Translations under genes and position numbers: made by a program | NCBI GenBank assembly: GCA_943788025.1 | Contig: CALSOR010000011.1 | Span: 1-64,000, forward strand | DNA from: JABAAE01 sp905480545 | GTDB lineage: Bacteria > Planctomycetota > Planctomycetia > Pirellulales > Pirellulaceae | Direction: 5' to 3' | Length of the DNA: 64,000 bases | In this document: one piece after another, positions 51,296 to 61,260 of the stretch | Position numbering within the stretch: the first letter of the stretch is position 1 | Layout of the letters: every line of letters begins with the position of its first letter | Notes under the pieces: model-generated | Database searches by the model: none | What the model saw: only the letters and a program-made list of their open reading frames with translations | Told to the model about the DNA's origin: nothing

Positions 51296-51748
51296 ATTTA
51301 CCCAGTATCATCGCCCAGTTTGGAGCTTTTGGAATCACCCTTAAACCATGTCTACCGGTCGGCCAACGTGGTTTTTACGCTTGACGTTTGTTATGGTTTT
51401 TTTCAACGAGGTGAGAGACCTCAATGCTGCCTTCGATCGCTCGAAAGAAAATCACGAACTCACGTCGTTGCCAACGTTGAATAAACGGGCTCTCAGAACG
51501 GCAAAACCTGGCCTGATTCTTCCGTTTCGGACGGTGTCCAATGTAACACGAATTATCCACATCCAATTGCAGGTTGCCTCTGATTTGTAGCGCAACACGA
51601 AATCGCCAACACGAAATTTCCCACTGTTTAACAGCCCAACTCTGATTTCGTGGACACCAATTGGTAGCTCAACGTTGACTTAACCCGTCTGTCTCACAAG
51701 TTTCAATTCGAATAGCGACGGCGGTGTCCTTTGAAAACCAGACAAACC
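51296..51748. other. gene-free stretch
   Basis: About 450 bases between the IS remnant and the prolyl oligopeptidase stop. Short frames have no domain or start signal. Nothing recognised. Confidence 0.45.
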
Positions 51749-53917
51749 CTATTTGTCGAATTTCGGATTCGCCCCCAAATGTTTTATTAAAAACGCCCAC
51801 TGGTCGGCAATTTCTTCGATGATCTTTGAGGTCGGCTTTCCGGCACCATGACCAGCTCGAGTCTCAATACGAATCAACGTTGGATTAGGACCGGTTTGAG
51901 CCTCCTGTAACCGAGCAGCAAACTTAAAACTGTGCCCTGGTACGACTCGGTCGTCTGTGTCCGCGGTTGTGACCAAGGTCGGAGGATATTCCGTTTGGTC
52001 CTTAATATTGTGATAGGGAGAATACGCCGCTAAGGCCCGAAATTCTTCTTGGCTTGTTTCGCTGCAGCCGTAATCATCGACCCAGAACCGACCGGCTGTA
52101 AATTTATGGAATCGGAGCATGTCCATCACGCCCACAGCCGGCAAACATGCAGCGTAAAGATCAGGACGCTGTGTCATGCAAGCGCCGACCAAGAGTCCGC
52201 CATTACTTCCGCCTTGAATGGCAAGATGTTTTTTTGAGGTGTACTTTCGTTCGATTAAATATTCTGCTGCGGCAATAAAATCGTCAAACACGTTTTGTTT
52301 TTGAGTTTTCGTTCCTGCAAGATGCCATGGCTCGCCGTATTCCCCACCACCTCGAAGATTGGGCATTGCAAATACTCCGCCCATCTCCATCCATTGAAGG
52401 CGACTAATTGAAAAACCGGGTGTGAGGGAAATACTGAACCCCCCGTACGCGTATAACAGAGTAGGGTTGGTACCATCCAATTTAATGTCACGACGATGAG
52501 CGATAAACATTGGAATTTTTGTACCGTCCTTGCTTTCATAGAAGACTTGGCTGACGACATAGTCCTGCGGATCAAACGCGACCTTAGCGCGTCGGACAAC
52601 CTTGCTTTCTCCTGAATCCATGTCGTAGCGATAAATCGTTGGCGGAGTCGCAAAGCTCGAGAAGGAGTAAAACGTTTCAGTTTGTTTTTGTTTGCCACCA
52701 AATCCGGAGGCGGTTCCGATGCCTGGAAACTTGACTTCACGCACAAATTTTCCGTCGAGATCAAAGATTCTGATTTGTGTTTTCGCGTCTTTCAAATAAT
52801 CGGCAACAAGCTTCCCACCGACTAAGCCGGCGCTATCAAGTGCTTCATCCGCCTCCGGAACGATTACTTTCCAATTTTCTCGCAATGGATTCTTCACATC
52901 GATCGCGATTACCGACTTTTTTGGAGCTTTCCAGTCCGACAAAAAATAAAACCAGCTGTCTCGATTTCCGATAAATGAAAATTCGTTGTCGAAAGTGGTG
53001 ATCAATTCTTTAATCGGGTTAGCGTCGTCTGAAAGATCTTTATAGTTGACCCGGTATTTGTTCGCGGTCCCTTTCCAAATGGTCACCACCAAGTACTTGC
53101 CATCTTCAGTAGCAGACGTCTGAAAGCCCCAGTCTGGATTCGCTGAATCGGAATGAATCAACTTGTCAGCCGACTGTTTTGTACCGACCAAGTGATAATA
53201 CACTTTCATGTTTTTATTGAGGCTTTGGAACTTTGCACCTTCTTCTGGTTCGTCGTACCGGCCATAGAAAAACCCTTTGTTGTCAGCCGACCAACTGACA
53301 CCGCTGAATTTGATCCAATTCAATTCGTCGTTCAAAATCTCTCCCGTCAACGCGTTCATGACTTTCCATGTCCGCCAATCCGAGCCACCGTCCTGAACCC
53401 CGTACGCCATGAATTTACCGTCGTCACTGAAGGTCATTCCCGCCAGGGCGATCGTACCGTCTGCGGACCATTTATTGGGGTCGAGCAGAACGCTCGGATC
53501 TCCATTTAGGGAGTCCATTTGATAAACGACGGATTGATTTTGGAGTCCATCGTTTTTGGAATAGTAATACTTGTCACCTGCTTTTCTCGGCAAACCGTAT
53601 TTTTCGTAGTTCCACAGCTCGGTGATGCGACCTTCAATCTTCTCTCGATACGGGAGATCTTTTAGGTATCCGAAGGTCAACTTATTTTGCTTTTCGACCC
53701 AATTCGCAACTTCGTTGTCCTCGCGAACATCGTTTTCCAACCAGCGATACGGATCAGCAACTTTTTGTCCAAAGTAATCATCTACCTGTTCGATTTTTTT
53801 GGCTGAGGGATATTTCCACACAACGTCTTGGGCGATGGAGGAATTGGAGGTCGCGTTATGAAGAGACATAAAAAGGAGACTAAAGAGGAATAGTTTTTTT
53901 AAATTTTGATTCATCAT
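51749..53917 (-). CDS. secreted prolyl oligopeptidase (S9A)
   Basis: 722 aa from the ATG at 53917, which begins a signal peptide (MMNQNLKKLFLFSLLFMSL); the frame extends to 53971. N-terminal motif VADPYRWLEND is typical; a seven-bladed propeller (about 75-430) is followed by the hydrolase domain with FAMPNLRGGGEYGEPWH, nucleophile Ser571 in GGSNGG, Asp656 in TADTDDRVVPGH and His690 in RAGHG. Cleaves short peptides after proline, probably in the periplasm. Full length, triad intact, single gene. Confidence 0.95.
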   Translation of the reverse strand: MMNQNLKKLFLFSLLFMSLHNATSNSSIAQDVVWKYPSAKKIEQVDDYFGQKVADPYRWLENDVREDNEVANWVEKQNKLTFGYLKDLPYREKIEGRITELWNYEKYGLPRKAGDKYYYSKNDGLQNQSVVYQMDSLNGDPSVLLDPNKWSADGTIALAGMTFSDDGKFMAYGVQDGGSDWRTWKVMNALTGEILNDELNWIKFSGVSWSADNKGFFYGRYDEPEEGAKFQSLNKNMKVYYHLVGTKQSADKLIHSDSANPDWGFQTSATEDGKYLVVTIWKGTANKYRVNYKDLSDDANPIKELITTFDNEFSFIGNRDSWFYFLSDWKAPKKSVIAIDVKNPLRENWKVIVPEADEALDSAGLVGGKLVADYLKDAKTQIRIFDLDGKFVREVKFPGIGTASGFGGKQKQTETFYSFSSFATPPTIYRYDMDSGESKVVRRAKVAFDPQDYVVSQVFYESKDGTKIPMFIAHRRDIKLDGTNPTLLYAYGGFSISLTPGFSISRLQWMEMGGVFAMPNLRGGGEYGEPWHLAGTKTQKQNVFDDFIAAAEYLIERKYTSKKHLAIQGGSNGGLLVGACMTQRPDLYAACLPAVGVMDMLRFHKFTAGRFWVDDYGCSETSQEEFRALAAYSPYHNIKDQTEYPPTLVTTADTDDRVVPGHSFKFAARLQEAQTGPNPTLIRIETRAGHGAGKPTSKIIEEIADQWAFLIKHLGANPKFDK

Positions 53918-54037
53918 TTTTTGGCTTTTGCTTTTTTGGATGAAGTACAGTCTTCCGTCGGCTGAACGCAACGAATTAGTTTACCAAATTTGAACGTGAA
54001 ACGAGCATTGGGATTTTATGGCCCTGCCTCTGATCAA

Positions 54038-54676
54038 CTAATTGGTCAACGCATTCATAAAAGATTCTGCATTTTTTCGGATCAGATCAAAATCGCCCGA
54101 TTCGATCGCCGACTTTGGGGCAAGTGAGCCACCCGCTCCGACAGCAATTGCACCTGCGGCAAAGAATTGATTAATGTTCGAAACGTTAATGCCCCCCGTC
54201 GGCACCATAGGGATCTGAGGAAACGGTCCTTTAAGTGCTTTGAGGTGTTTGGGACCACCAACGTCAGATGGAAATATTTTGATTGCATCACAGCCCATTT
54301 CCCACGCGGTCATAATCTCGGTGGGAGTCAATGCACCAGGAAAAACCAGTTTGTCGTAGCGTCGACACATCTCGATCATGGAACATGAAATACCGGGCGA
54401 GACAAAAAACTGGGCGCCAGCGAGCATTGCGGAGCGAGCTGTTTCAGCATCGAGCACCGTCCCAGCACCTAAAAGAATTTTGTCACCTAATTGATCGGCG
54501 ACGGTTTCGATGATCTGCAAGGCGTTTGGAACGGTAAAAGTGATTTCGATCGCGTCAATGCCTCCGGCATGTAACGCCTCCGCCACGTGCAGCAATTGAT
54601 CACCATTTTCGCATCGCAGAATAGCAATAATCTTGGAATCTGTGATGCGACGCCAGTTAGTTTGTTTATTTGACAA
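54038..54676 (-). CDS. eda: 2-dehydro-3-deoxy-phosphogluconate (KDPG/KHG) aldolase
   Basis: 212 aa from a TTG at 54676 (no ATG is available before the conserved region; GGAAA lies about 9 bases upstream). Class I aldolase barrel: GIDAIEITFTVPNAL with the catalytic Glu, GAGTVLDAETARSAML, VSPGI, FPGALTPTEIM, and the Schiff-base Lys in DAIKIFPSD, then VPTGGIN. Cleaves KDPG to pyruvate and glyceraldehyde-3-phosphate in Entner-Doudoroff and uronate degradation. Stands alone. Confidence 0.93.
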   Translation of the reverse strand: MSNKQTNWRRITDSKIIAILRCENGDQLLHVAEALHAGGIDAIEITFTVPNALQIIETVADQLGDKILLGAGTVLDAETARSAMLAGAQFFVSPGISCSMIEMCRRYDKLVFPGALTPTEIMTAWEMGCDAIKIFPSDVGGPKHLKALKGPFPQIPMVPTGGINVSNINQFFAAGAIAVGAGGSLAPKSAIESGDFDLIRKNAESFMNALTN

Positions 54677-55202
54677 AGCGATTTTCCGTTAGTTCTTTTT
54701 TGGGGTTTCATTTTGACTTCAGCTGGCGACTCAAGCGGCTCAAAACCAAACTTTTCGCGACCTTTTCAGCCAACACACTACGCCTCGCGAGGCAATGACA
54801 AAGTAGAAGCTGCTTGTTTTATTTATATCAACCGCTGCATCGACCGAAGCAAAACATTTTCGGAGTCAAGGCAATTCGGAGTCAAGGCAATTCGGAGTCA
54901 AGCGACTGCGGTAACAAAACCTGCTGGTCACCGGGTTCAAACGGGTACATCAAATTGCCGTTCGCATGATGAATTTGATTCATAAAGTCGGTTCAGCGGG
55001 AAAACTGATTTGGTGATTTGATCTACCGACCCTGAATCCAAATGAACATCAACAACTCGATCAATGAAATTTCTTTTCAGCCATCCACGATGACCCCGCG
55101 TTCCGAGTTCCAATTATCGTTTTCGAAAAAAAAGAACGCAATCCTGAGACGACAGAATTGCAATCCATTCACCCAACCGTCCAAAGAAATATGTAATCCG
55201 AT
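54677..55202. other. gene-free stretch with a tandem repeat
   Basis: About 525 bases; only featureless short frames. Contains the 16-bp tandem repeat at 54860-54902. Confidence 0.45.
54860..54902. repeat. 16-bp direct tandem repeat, about 2.7 copies
   Basis: The unit tcggagtcaaggcaat occurs perfectly at 54860-54875 and 54876-54891 and partly from 54892 (tcggagtcaag). Non-coding; likely slippage. Confidence 0.85.
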
Positions 55203-56534
55203 CTATTTTCGCAAAGCCTCATATGCCAATTCTTTAAACCGTTCACCATGACCGCCTTGATAGGGATTAATTTGAATCATGAATACGGTGATCATCTTGT
55301 TCTTTGGATCGATCCAAAACCGAGTTCCAGCCGCACCGCCCCAAAAATAGTGTCCTTGGTTATCAATTCGAAATCCAAGTCCAAATTTGAACCCGGGTTT
55401 TCCAGCCCCTTTGGGAAGCTGATTTTTCGTCATTTCTTTGATTGATGATTTCTTGAGCAAACGTTTGCCGTCAAGTTCGCCTTCTTCCAAAAGCATTTGA
55501 GCAAATCGAACGTAGTCTCGCGTTGTGCTACAAAGACCACCGCCACCTGAATAAAATGCATTGTCTTCGGCCAAAAACCGGAACGACGTCGCGATACCCA
55601 CCGGTACAAGTTTGCCACCGTCGAATCGGTACATTTCGGCAAAACGATTTTGCTTTGCTTTCGGCACAGTGAAAAATGTGTCCTTCATTTCAAGCGGATC
55701 GAAAATATGTTTTTGAAGGTACTCTCGGAACGTCATTCCCGATGCCACTTCAACGATGCGTCCCAACACATCCGTTGACACACTGTAGTGCCATTTGGTT
55801 CCCGGCTGATGAAGCAATGGAATCTTGCTTAGTTTTGTGATAGTGTTTTCAATTCTTTCGTCGGTAATCAACACGGTCGAACGACGGTAAGCTTGATCAA
55901 CTTTTGAGTTCCCGAAAAAACCGTAGGTCAGACCAGAAGTATGCCGAAGCAAATCTCGAACGGTCATTTGATTTTTACATTCGACCGTCGCATCCGCAGC
56001 GTCACCACGGCCCGATTTGAATACCCTTAGTTCCTTAAATTCCGGTAGGTAAGTCGATGCCGGCTCGTCCAGCTTTATCCTGCCATTTTCGGCCAATTGC
56101 ATCACCGCGACGCTCGTGATCGGCTTACTCATGGAATAGATACGCCAAATCGTATCAAATTCGACGGGCACGTTTTGTTTTTGGTCGCGTTGCCCAAAAA
56201 CTCTGGAATACGCAACTTTGTTGTCCTTTAAAATTAATGCAGAGCAGCCGACTATTTTTCCAGCCTGAATCTGTGATTCCATTTCAAGTTCAATCTTATC
56301 AAGCTTAGAGCTATCAAAACCCAATTTCTCCGCATCCACAGCAACCGCAATGGAGTCCGCTGCGATCGTTTCGGCAGCTTCATTGTCGCTTGATAAAAAA
56401 TCACCACCGTTGGCTAACGCAATCAACTGCGCGGCGGTAATCCTCGCCGTCGACGCAAAGACAAAAATCGAGATCATTAGGATGCCGAAAAGAATCGTTC
56501 TCTTGAAGCATGTGCCTTGATTCAGTTTGATCAT
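55203..56534 (-). CDS. secreted serine hydrolase (beta-lactamase class C / D-aminopeptidase family)
   Basis: 443 aa from the ATG at 56534, which starts a signal peptide (KRTILFGILMISIFVFAS); the longer frame to 56645 adds an unlikely leader. SxxK motif in YSMSKPITSVAVMQLAENG (catalytic Ser and Lys), a Tyr motif in WHYSVSTDVLGRIVEV and a late HxG-like region GHYFWGGAAGTRFWIDP. Family includes esterases and peptidases; true beta-lactam hydrolysis is unlikely to be its job. Single gene. Confidence 0.92.
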   Translation of the reverse strand: MIKLNQGTCFKRTILFGILMISIFVFASTARITAAQLIALANGGDFLSSDNEAAETIAADSIAVAVDAEKLGFDSSKLDKIELEMESQIQAGKIVGCSALILKDNKVAYSRVFGQRDQKQNVPVEFDTIWRIYSMSKPITSVAVMQLAENGRIKLDEPASTYLPEFKELRVFKSGRGDAADATVECKNQMTVRDLLRHTSGLTYGFFGNSKVDQAYRRSTVLITDERIENTITKLSKIPLLHQPGTKWHYSVSTDVLGRIVEVASGMTFREYLQKHIFDPLEMKDTFFTVPKAKQNRFAEMYRFDGGKLVPVGIATSFRFLAEDNAFYSGGGGLCSTTRDYVRFAQMLLEEGELDGKRLLKKSSIKEMTKNQLPKGAGKPGFKFGLGFRIDNQGHYFWGGAAGTRFWIDPKNKMITVFMIQINPYQGGHGERFKELAYEALRK

Positions 56535-57159
56535 GTCATCTGTCTCTCTTGTTTTTTTATCTAATTGCTGGATCCAATAAAGCCTACTAAGACTCCGGCA
56601 GCCCGTGTACTCCCCACCACGATTAATTGATCCACCCGGCTTCAACGCAGAATTCAGTTCTTATTCTTCGATTATCCCTTCCGCGAATTCAGAACCGCAA
56701 AAAGAATTTGCCACCCAAACTAGACATCGATATGATCATTTGACGCCAAAAAATTGGAATTTAAAATCCAGTTTTTCGAATGGAATCGTCGTTAATCGAG
56801 GTCCTTATTACTGGACACGATTCGCCAATCTGAACAACCGGGTCAAACCTGGCACGTTAGGCGAATTAAAACGATTAAATTGTCAAAAAAAAACTCCGCT
56901 TTTTTTGACAGGTGGCTAAACGTGATCTATGGTCTTCAGGCGAGAAAAAGCATTCACTGCCAATTGAAGCTTTGCGCCCCCCCACCTTCTGATGCTCAGG
57001 ATTCTCTGCATCGGAAAACTTTGATCACCAGAGACTGAGACATAACAACTCACCTCCCAGATCAATTCTGCTTCGCTAGTGCCCGACAAGGAAGGGTCGT
57101 TGTAAAACACCAGGAAGTTGCCAGAAAAGCGAAGCGCAACGCAAGCCCGAAATTATTCC
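56535..57159. other. gene-free divergent region
   Basis: About 625 bases between the divergent hydrolase and S41 genes. An AT-rich inverted repeat (tgtcaaaaaaa / tttttttgaca, 56881-56910) is present; it may be a bidirectional terminator or structural DNA. Frames here are not convincing. Confidence 0.45.
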
Positions 57160-58857
57160 ATGCTATGTTTTTCTAAGCGAAAACGAATCAATCGTCAGTC
57201 CATCACAAAGATTGTGATGGCATCTGCCGTAGGTGTCTGCCTGTTCGTTTCAAATGGTCATGCGCAATCCAACGCCCGATTTGTATCATCAGCAAGCATT
57301 TCGATTCAACCGGCATCCGTGATTGTTGACATCCTGAAGACGGGAGAAGACCTCGAAAGAAAAGGCCTGTGGGGCGACGCACTCACTCTTTACGAACGGG
57401 CGGTAAAGGATCACAACAAATCGAAACAGATTCAACAAAAACTTTTTAATGCCAGAACCCATTATGACGTTCACCGGCGGTATGCCGATCCTAACTTCGT
57501 TAAGACAGTGATATCCACTCATCCAAGCACCGCACAAAACATGCTTGGTGAGCTTCTGACGAAAATCGAAACTCATTATGTCGACAACCCGGAGTGGGTT
57601 GCACTTGCTCGGCAGGGCCTCGCGAATCTCGACGTCGCGCTGTTCGATACTGCATTTCGAAACCAGTACATTCAGGATCGAACCGAAGCTCAAGTCAATT
57701 ATGCGTATCAACGCATGCACCAAATCGCTCAGCAATTTCGAGTTGGAACGCGTCAGAACAATTTTGATTTTGCAGTTGCTGTCGCCAAAGGTCTTTATCA
57801 GGATCTCGCCATTCCAACGCAGGCGACCATGTTTGAGTTTTTAAACGGCGCTACAACATCTCTTGATCCTTATTCTGCGTTCCTTACCGGCGACCAATAT
57901 GCAGACGTCATGTCTCAAATCGACGGAAATTTCGTTGGACTCGGAGTCGAAATCCGACCCAAAAAAGACTCCTTACAAATCATGTCGGTCATACCAAATG
58001 GACCCGCCGAAAAAAGTGGTTTACTTCGGGGCGACTTCATCAATTCCATCGAGGGAAAATTGGTGAAGGAAATTGGTGGTGAGGCCGCGGCAGATTTGCT
58101 GAAGGGACCAGATGGTTCGATGATCGGACTTGAAATTAATCGAAATGGCAAGCCAATTCCATTTCGAATCTTCCGGGAGCGAGTAGATATTCCCAGCGTT
58201 CAAGATGTGTCGATTATTGATCGGCAAAACGGAATTGGAATGATCAAGCTTGTCAATTTCCAGAAAACGACTGCATCAGATTTTGAAAAAGCCATGTGGC
58301 GACTTCATGAAACAGGGATGAAGAGCTTAATCGTTGACGTTCGCGGAAACCCGGGTGGTCTATTGACGGCTGCAGTCGACGTAGCCGATTTGCTCGTGAC
58401 CAACGGTGTGCTGGTCTCGACCAAAGGACGAAACCCGCGAGAAGATTTCATTCATCAAGCACGCGTCCAAGGTACGTGGAACAACTTGCCTGTGACAGTA
58501 TTGATTGATCGGGACTCAGCAAGTGCGAGCGAAATTTTCGCCGGTGCGATCAGCGATTTGCGCAGGGGCACTATCGTTGGTGAAACCAGTTATGGAAAGG
58601 GCTCGGTTCAGGGAATCTTTCCATTGCAAACTGCACGGGGTGGTATTCGGTTAACCACAGCGAAGTTTTATTCACCCTCTGGAACCGCGATCAGCGATCG
58701 GGGTGTCGAGCCAGATATTATGGTTCAAACAACGATGCGACCGTCCTACGATCTGATCTCAGACCAAAAAGAAACCGAAACAACCGAACCTGAAGACAAG
58801 GCCTTAAAGGCAGCGATCTCGGTAGCAAAACAAGGGCTTCGTCGCAACGCAGGATAA
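57160..58857 (+). CDS. S41 C-terminal processing peptidase
   Basis: 565 aa from the ATG at 57160, which begins a signal peptide (IVMASAVGVCLFVS...AQS); a TTG at 57118 is less likely. An N-terminal ~190-residue helical region precedes a PDZ domain (IRPKKDSLQIMSVIPNGPAEKSGL) and the S41 core: GMIKLVNFQKTTASDFEKAM, LIVDVRGNPGGLL, catalytic Ser in DRDSASASEIFAGA and Lys in GETSYGKGSVQ, then TTAKFYSPSG. A periplasmic tail-specific protease, full length. Confidence 0.94.
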   Translation: MLCFSKRKRINRQSITKIVMASAVGVCLFVSNGHAQSNARFVSSASISIQPASVIVDILKTGEDLERKGLWGDALTLYERAVKDHNKSKQIQQKLFNARTHYDVHRRYADPNFVKTVISTHPSTAQNMLGELLTKIETHYVDNPEWVALARQGLANLDVALFDTAFRNQYIQDRTEAQVNYAYQRMHQIAQQFRVGTRQNNFDFAVAVAKGLYQDLAIPTQATMFEFLNGATTSLDPYSAFLTGDQYADVMSQIDGNFVGLGVEIRPKKDSLQIMSVIPNGPAEKSGLLRGDFINSIEGKLVKEIGGEAAADLLKGPDGSMIGLEINRNGKPIPFRIFRERVDIPSVQDVSIIDRQNGIGMIKLVNFQKTTASDFEKAMWRLHETGMKSLIVDVRGNPGGLLTAAVDVADLLVTNGVLVSTKGRNPREDFIHQARVQGTWNNLPVTVLIDRDSASASEIFAGAISDLRRGTIVGETSYGKGSVQGIFPLQTARGGIRLTTAKFYSPSGTAISDRGVEPDIMVQTTMRPSYDLISDQKETETTEPEDKALKAAISVAKQGLRRNAG

Positions 58858-58905
58858 TATCCAGCGGTACGTTTTAACCACGGAACGAACGTAAAATTTC
58901 TAACT

Positions 58906-58933
58906 GGGCCGGCGAATCGTCGGCCCTTTTTTT
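58906..58933 (+). terminator. rho-independent terminator after the S41 gene
   Basis: Stem GGGCCG / CGGCCC with a 9-base loop, followed by seven T; 48 bases after the stop. Confidence 0.88.
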
Positions 58934-59074
58934 GTCTTGAAGGCAAACCCAGTTGTGGATGCTGAAAACCAATTCTGTCCAAATGGTATAGAACCCGAAC
59001 CCTTATCGTATTCGATCTTTCGTTTACAATGGTGCCACATCTAAACACAGCTCACTCATTCAATAAAGCAACGA

Positions 59075-60283
59075 ATGGACCTATCAGCATTCCAGTGGCA
59101 ATTGGATCGCCCGATTCGAATGAAAACGGCCGAGTTCCAAAAGGAAGACCGACTTACGCATTGCATTTTTGCTGCGCAGCTGACGCGTCCGTTACTTGAT
59201 AAGCTTTGCTTTATCGCCGAAATGATTCGGGTCCTTTCTCGAACAAAAGAAGGAAGCAACAAGTTACGGGAATTGCTTTCGCACAAACGGGCGATGCTCT
59301 ATTTTACGCAGCCATCTACGCGCACATTCCTTTCGTTTATGGCCGCGTGCCAAATCCTAGGTATTACATGCAACGACGTTCGGGATCCCAGCGTTTCATC
59401 TGAAGTCAAAAAAGAATCTCCGATGGATTCGATTCGGATGTTCTCCAGCTATTTTGACCTCATCATCATGCGAAGCAACGTTTCGAAGTTTGCCGAATGT
59501 TGTGCTTACCAGATGAATGATCTCGCACAAAACTCAATGCGAAGTGTTCCGATCATCAATGGAGGAGCCGGTTCAGACGAACACCCAACACAAGCGTTGC
59601 TCGACATGTACACGATCGAGCGGACATTTCAATTTGACCACAAGGAAAATTCACCGCGATCCCGATACATGGAGATGCGACGGAAGTATTCGGATCTTAC
59701 GTTGGGCCCCGACAACAAAACATACGCGTTCTGTGGAGATCTTGGTCGGGGGAGAACAGTTCGTTCGCTCGCGACCGTTCTTGGGCAGTACAAAAACGTT
59801 ACGATGTGTTTTATCGCTCCCGAAGACGAAACTTTGCAGTTGGATCCGGATCTACGTGACAACCTGATTGGGAAAGGCGTCAACGTTTACGAACTTGATT
59901 CCCTCGATGCAACCGTCAATGGCAAACCGGTTCTCGAAGAAGCGGACTGTTTGTACATGACCCGAATTCAGAAAGAGCATGACACTCCCGAATTAGCGGC
60001 GCGTTATCAACAATTGGACCTGAGCCATTATAAATTGACACTGGATCGTGTCAGTCACATGAAAGATTACGCACCGATTCTTCACCCATTCCCGCGCGAT
60101 AGTGAAGAGGCGGAAATCCCGACGGATATCGATAACGATCCTCGGGCCATGTATTTTCGCCAAGCAAGAAATGGCATGTGGGCGCGGGCCGCTTTGCTGC
60201 TGCATATTGCTGACGCGGTCGACCATTTAAACGTGCTTTACAAAGAATTCTACGGCGTTAGCGCAGAAGAAAGCTTGCAATAA
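59075..60283 (+). CDS. pyrB: aspartate carbamoyltransferase catalytic chain
   Basis: 402 aa, longer than the usual ~310. Carbamoyl-phosphate site in YFTQPSTRTFLSF (STRT motif, with Phe replacing the usual Arg in STRTR), and the aspartate-type GGAGSDEHPTQALLDMYTI (HPTQ), then FCGDLGRGRTVRSLA, YMTRIQKEH and LHPFPRDSEE. HPTQ and the GDL-type second domain favour ATCase over OTCase. Inserts near residues 180-210 and an extended N-terminus are the odd parts. First pyrimidine-pathway step; no pyrI or carA/B neighbour. Confidence 0.9.
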   Translation: MDLSAFQWQLDRPIRMKTAEFQKEDRLTHCIFAAQLTRPLLDKLCFIAEMIRVLSRTKEGSNKLRELLSHKRAMLYFTQPSTRTFLSFMAACQILGITCNDVRDPSVSSEVKKESPMDSIRMFSSYFDLIIMRSNVSKFAECCAYQMNDLAQNSMRSVPIINGGAGSDEHPTQALLDMYTIERTFQFDHKENSPRSRYMEMRRKYSDLTLGPDNKTYAFCGDLGRGRTVRSLATVLGQYKNVTMCFIAPEDETLQLDPDLRDNLIGKGVNVYELDSLDATVNGKPVLEEADCLYMTRIQKEHDTPELAARYQQLDLSHYKLTLDRVSHMKDYAPILHPFPRDSEEAEIPTDIDNDPRAMYFRQARNGMWARAALLLHIADAVDHLNVLYKEFYGVSAEESLQ

Positions 60284-60825
60284 GCGGCGTGCGAATCAAA
60301 AAGGACCCAAATCACAACGGGTGATCATTCGCATTGTGTTTTCCTGAATCGATTGACGATGTTCAGCAGCACGTTCATCGGACATCCACTTGGTTGCGAA
60401 ACTGGGTAATTCGAAAAACGAGCGCGGGAATTTTAAAAGAAGCAGTAGAGATCGCCAGTCATCGACGCGAAAAGGGTTCCATGGCGACAGATCGACTCTT
60501 TCGTCAATTTTCGGTCAACAAATTGCCGCTCTTGCCCAAAACTTCTTTCGGTAGCCCCTGCCGAATATCCGACCGTCTTTGTTTTTTTCGCGTAAAACCG
60601 CTGCAACCGGTGAATCAATCAAACAGGTGAATTCGCGTCTTGCGGGCTTATTAAAGCATCGGATTCTGACGATTGCCATCTGAACGGTTAAATCAAAACG
60701 CAAAAAACGCGAATAATCCACAATTAACATCTGCAAATAACATTTATTTTGGTTTGATTATTCGTACCCATGAATTGGCTGCAAGCTAGGCTTTCAAGGT
60801 GTCGGATTGCCAATGAAGCAGCAAA
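60284..60825. other. gene-free stretch
   Basis: About 540 bases before the TadE gene; frames are short and featureless. It should contain the tad-like operon promoter. Confidence 0.45.
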
Positions 60826-61260
60826 ATGAAACCGAAATCAAAAAATCACCTCAATCGAATTCGAGATCGCAAGCGCCGTGGCGTTGAATGTGTCGAAGTT
60901 GCTCTCACATTGCCACTACTTTTGATTGCTGCATTTTCGACTATTCAGATTTCTCATCGATGGCACGTTGAAAAAATGTTGAAAATCGCCACTTTTGAAG
61001 CGGTTAAAGCTGGTGCCGCCAGTGGAGGAGATGCTGACGCTGCCATTTCCACGTTTCACTCGTATTGTGACGCATTCGACATCAAAGACGCCACACTGGG
61101 CATAAACAGGGACAAATTCGGCAATGCTTGGACGGGGCGAATCCTTTCAGCCCGAGGCTCAGCTCCTGCTCGAAGCAATCGCCTCGCCAGACCGATCGCC
61201 CTCCCGCTCTCGGCCTCGCTGTCCGGGGGAAGGGTTTTCCATCGAAAGGAAGGATTATGA
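60826..61260 (+). CDS. TadE-like pilus assembly protein
   Basis: 144 aa. A short basic leader (RDRKRRG) is followed by the diagnostic VECVEVALTLPLLLIAAFSTIQ: a Glu-containing pseudopilin-like membrane helix, then a periplasmic domain (KIATFEAVKAGAASGG). Its TGA overlaps the next ATG (ATGA). TadE/TadF proteins are minor pseudopilins of tight-adherence (Flp) systems; no secretion ATPase is in the window, so the role here may be broader. Confidence 0.85.
   Translation: MKPKSKNHLNRIRDRKRRGVECVEVALTLPLLLIAAFSTIQISHRWHVEKMLKIATFEAVKAGAASGGDADAAISTFHSYCDAFDIKDATLGINRDKFGNAWTGRILSARGSAPARSNRLARPIALPLSASLSGGRVFHRKEGL

Noticed and set aside
54930..54960. T-loop-like gggttcaaac
   Set aside because: No cloverleaf can be drawn around it.
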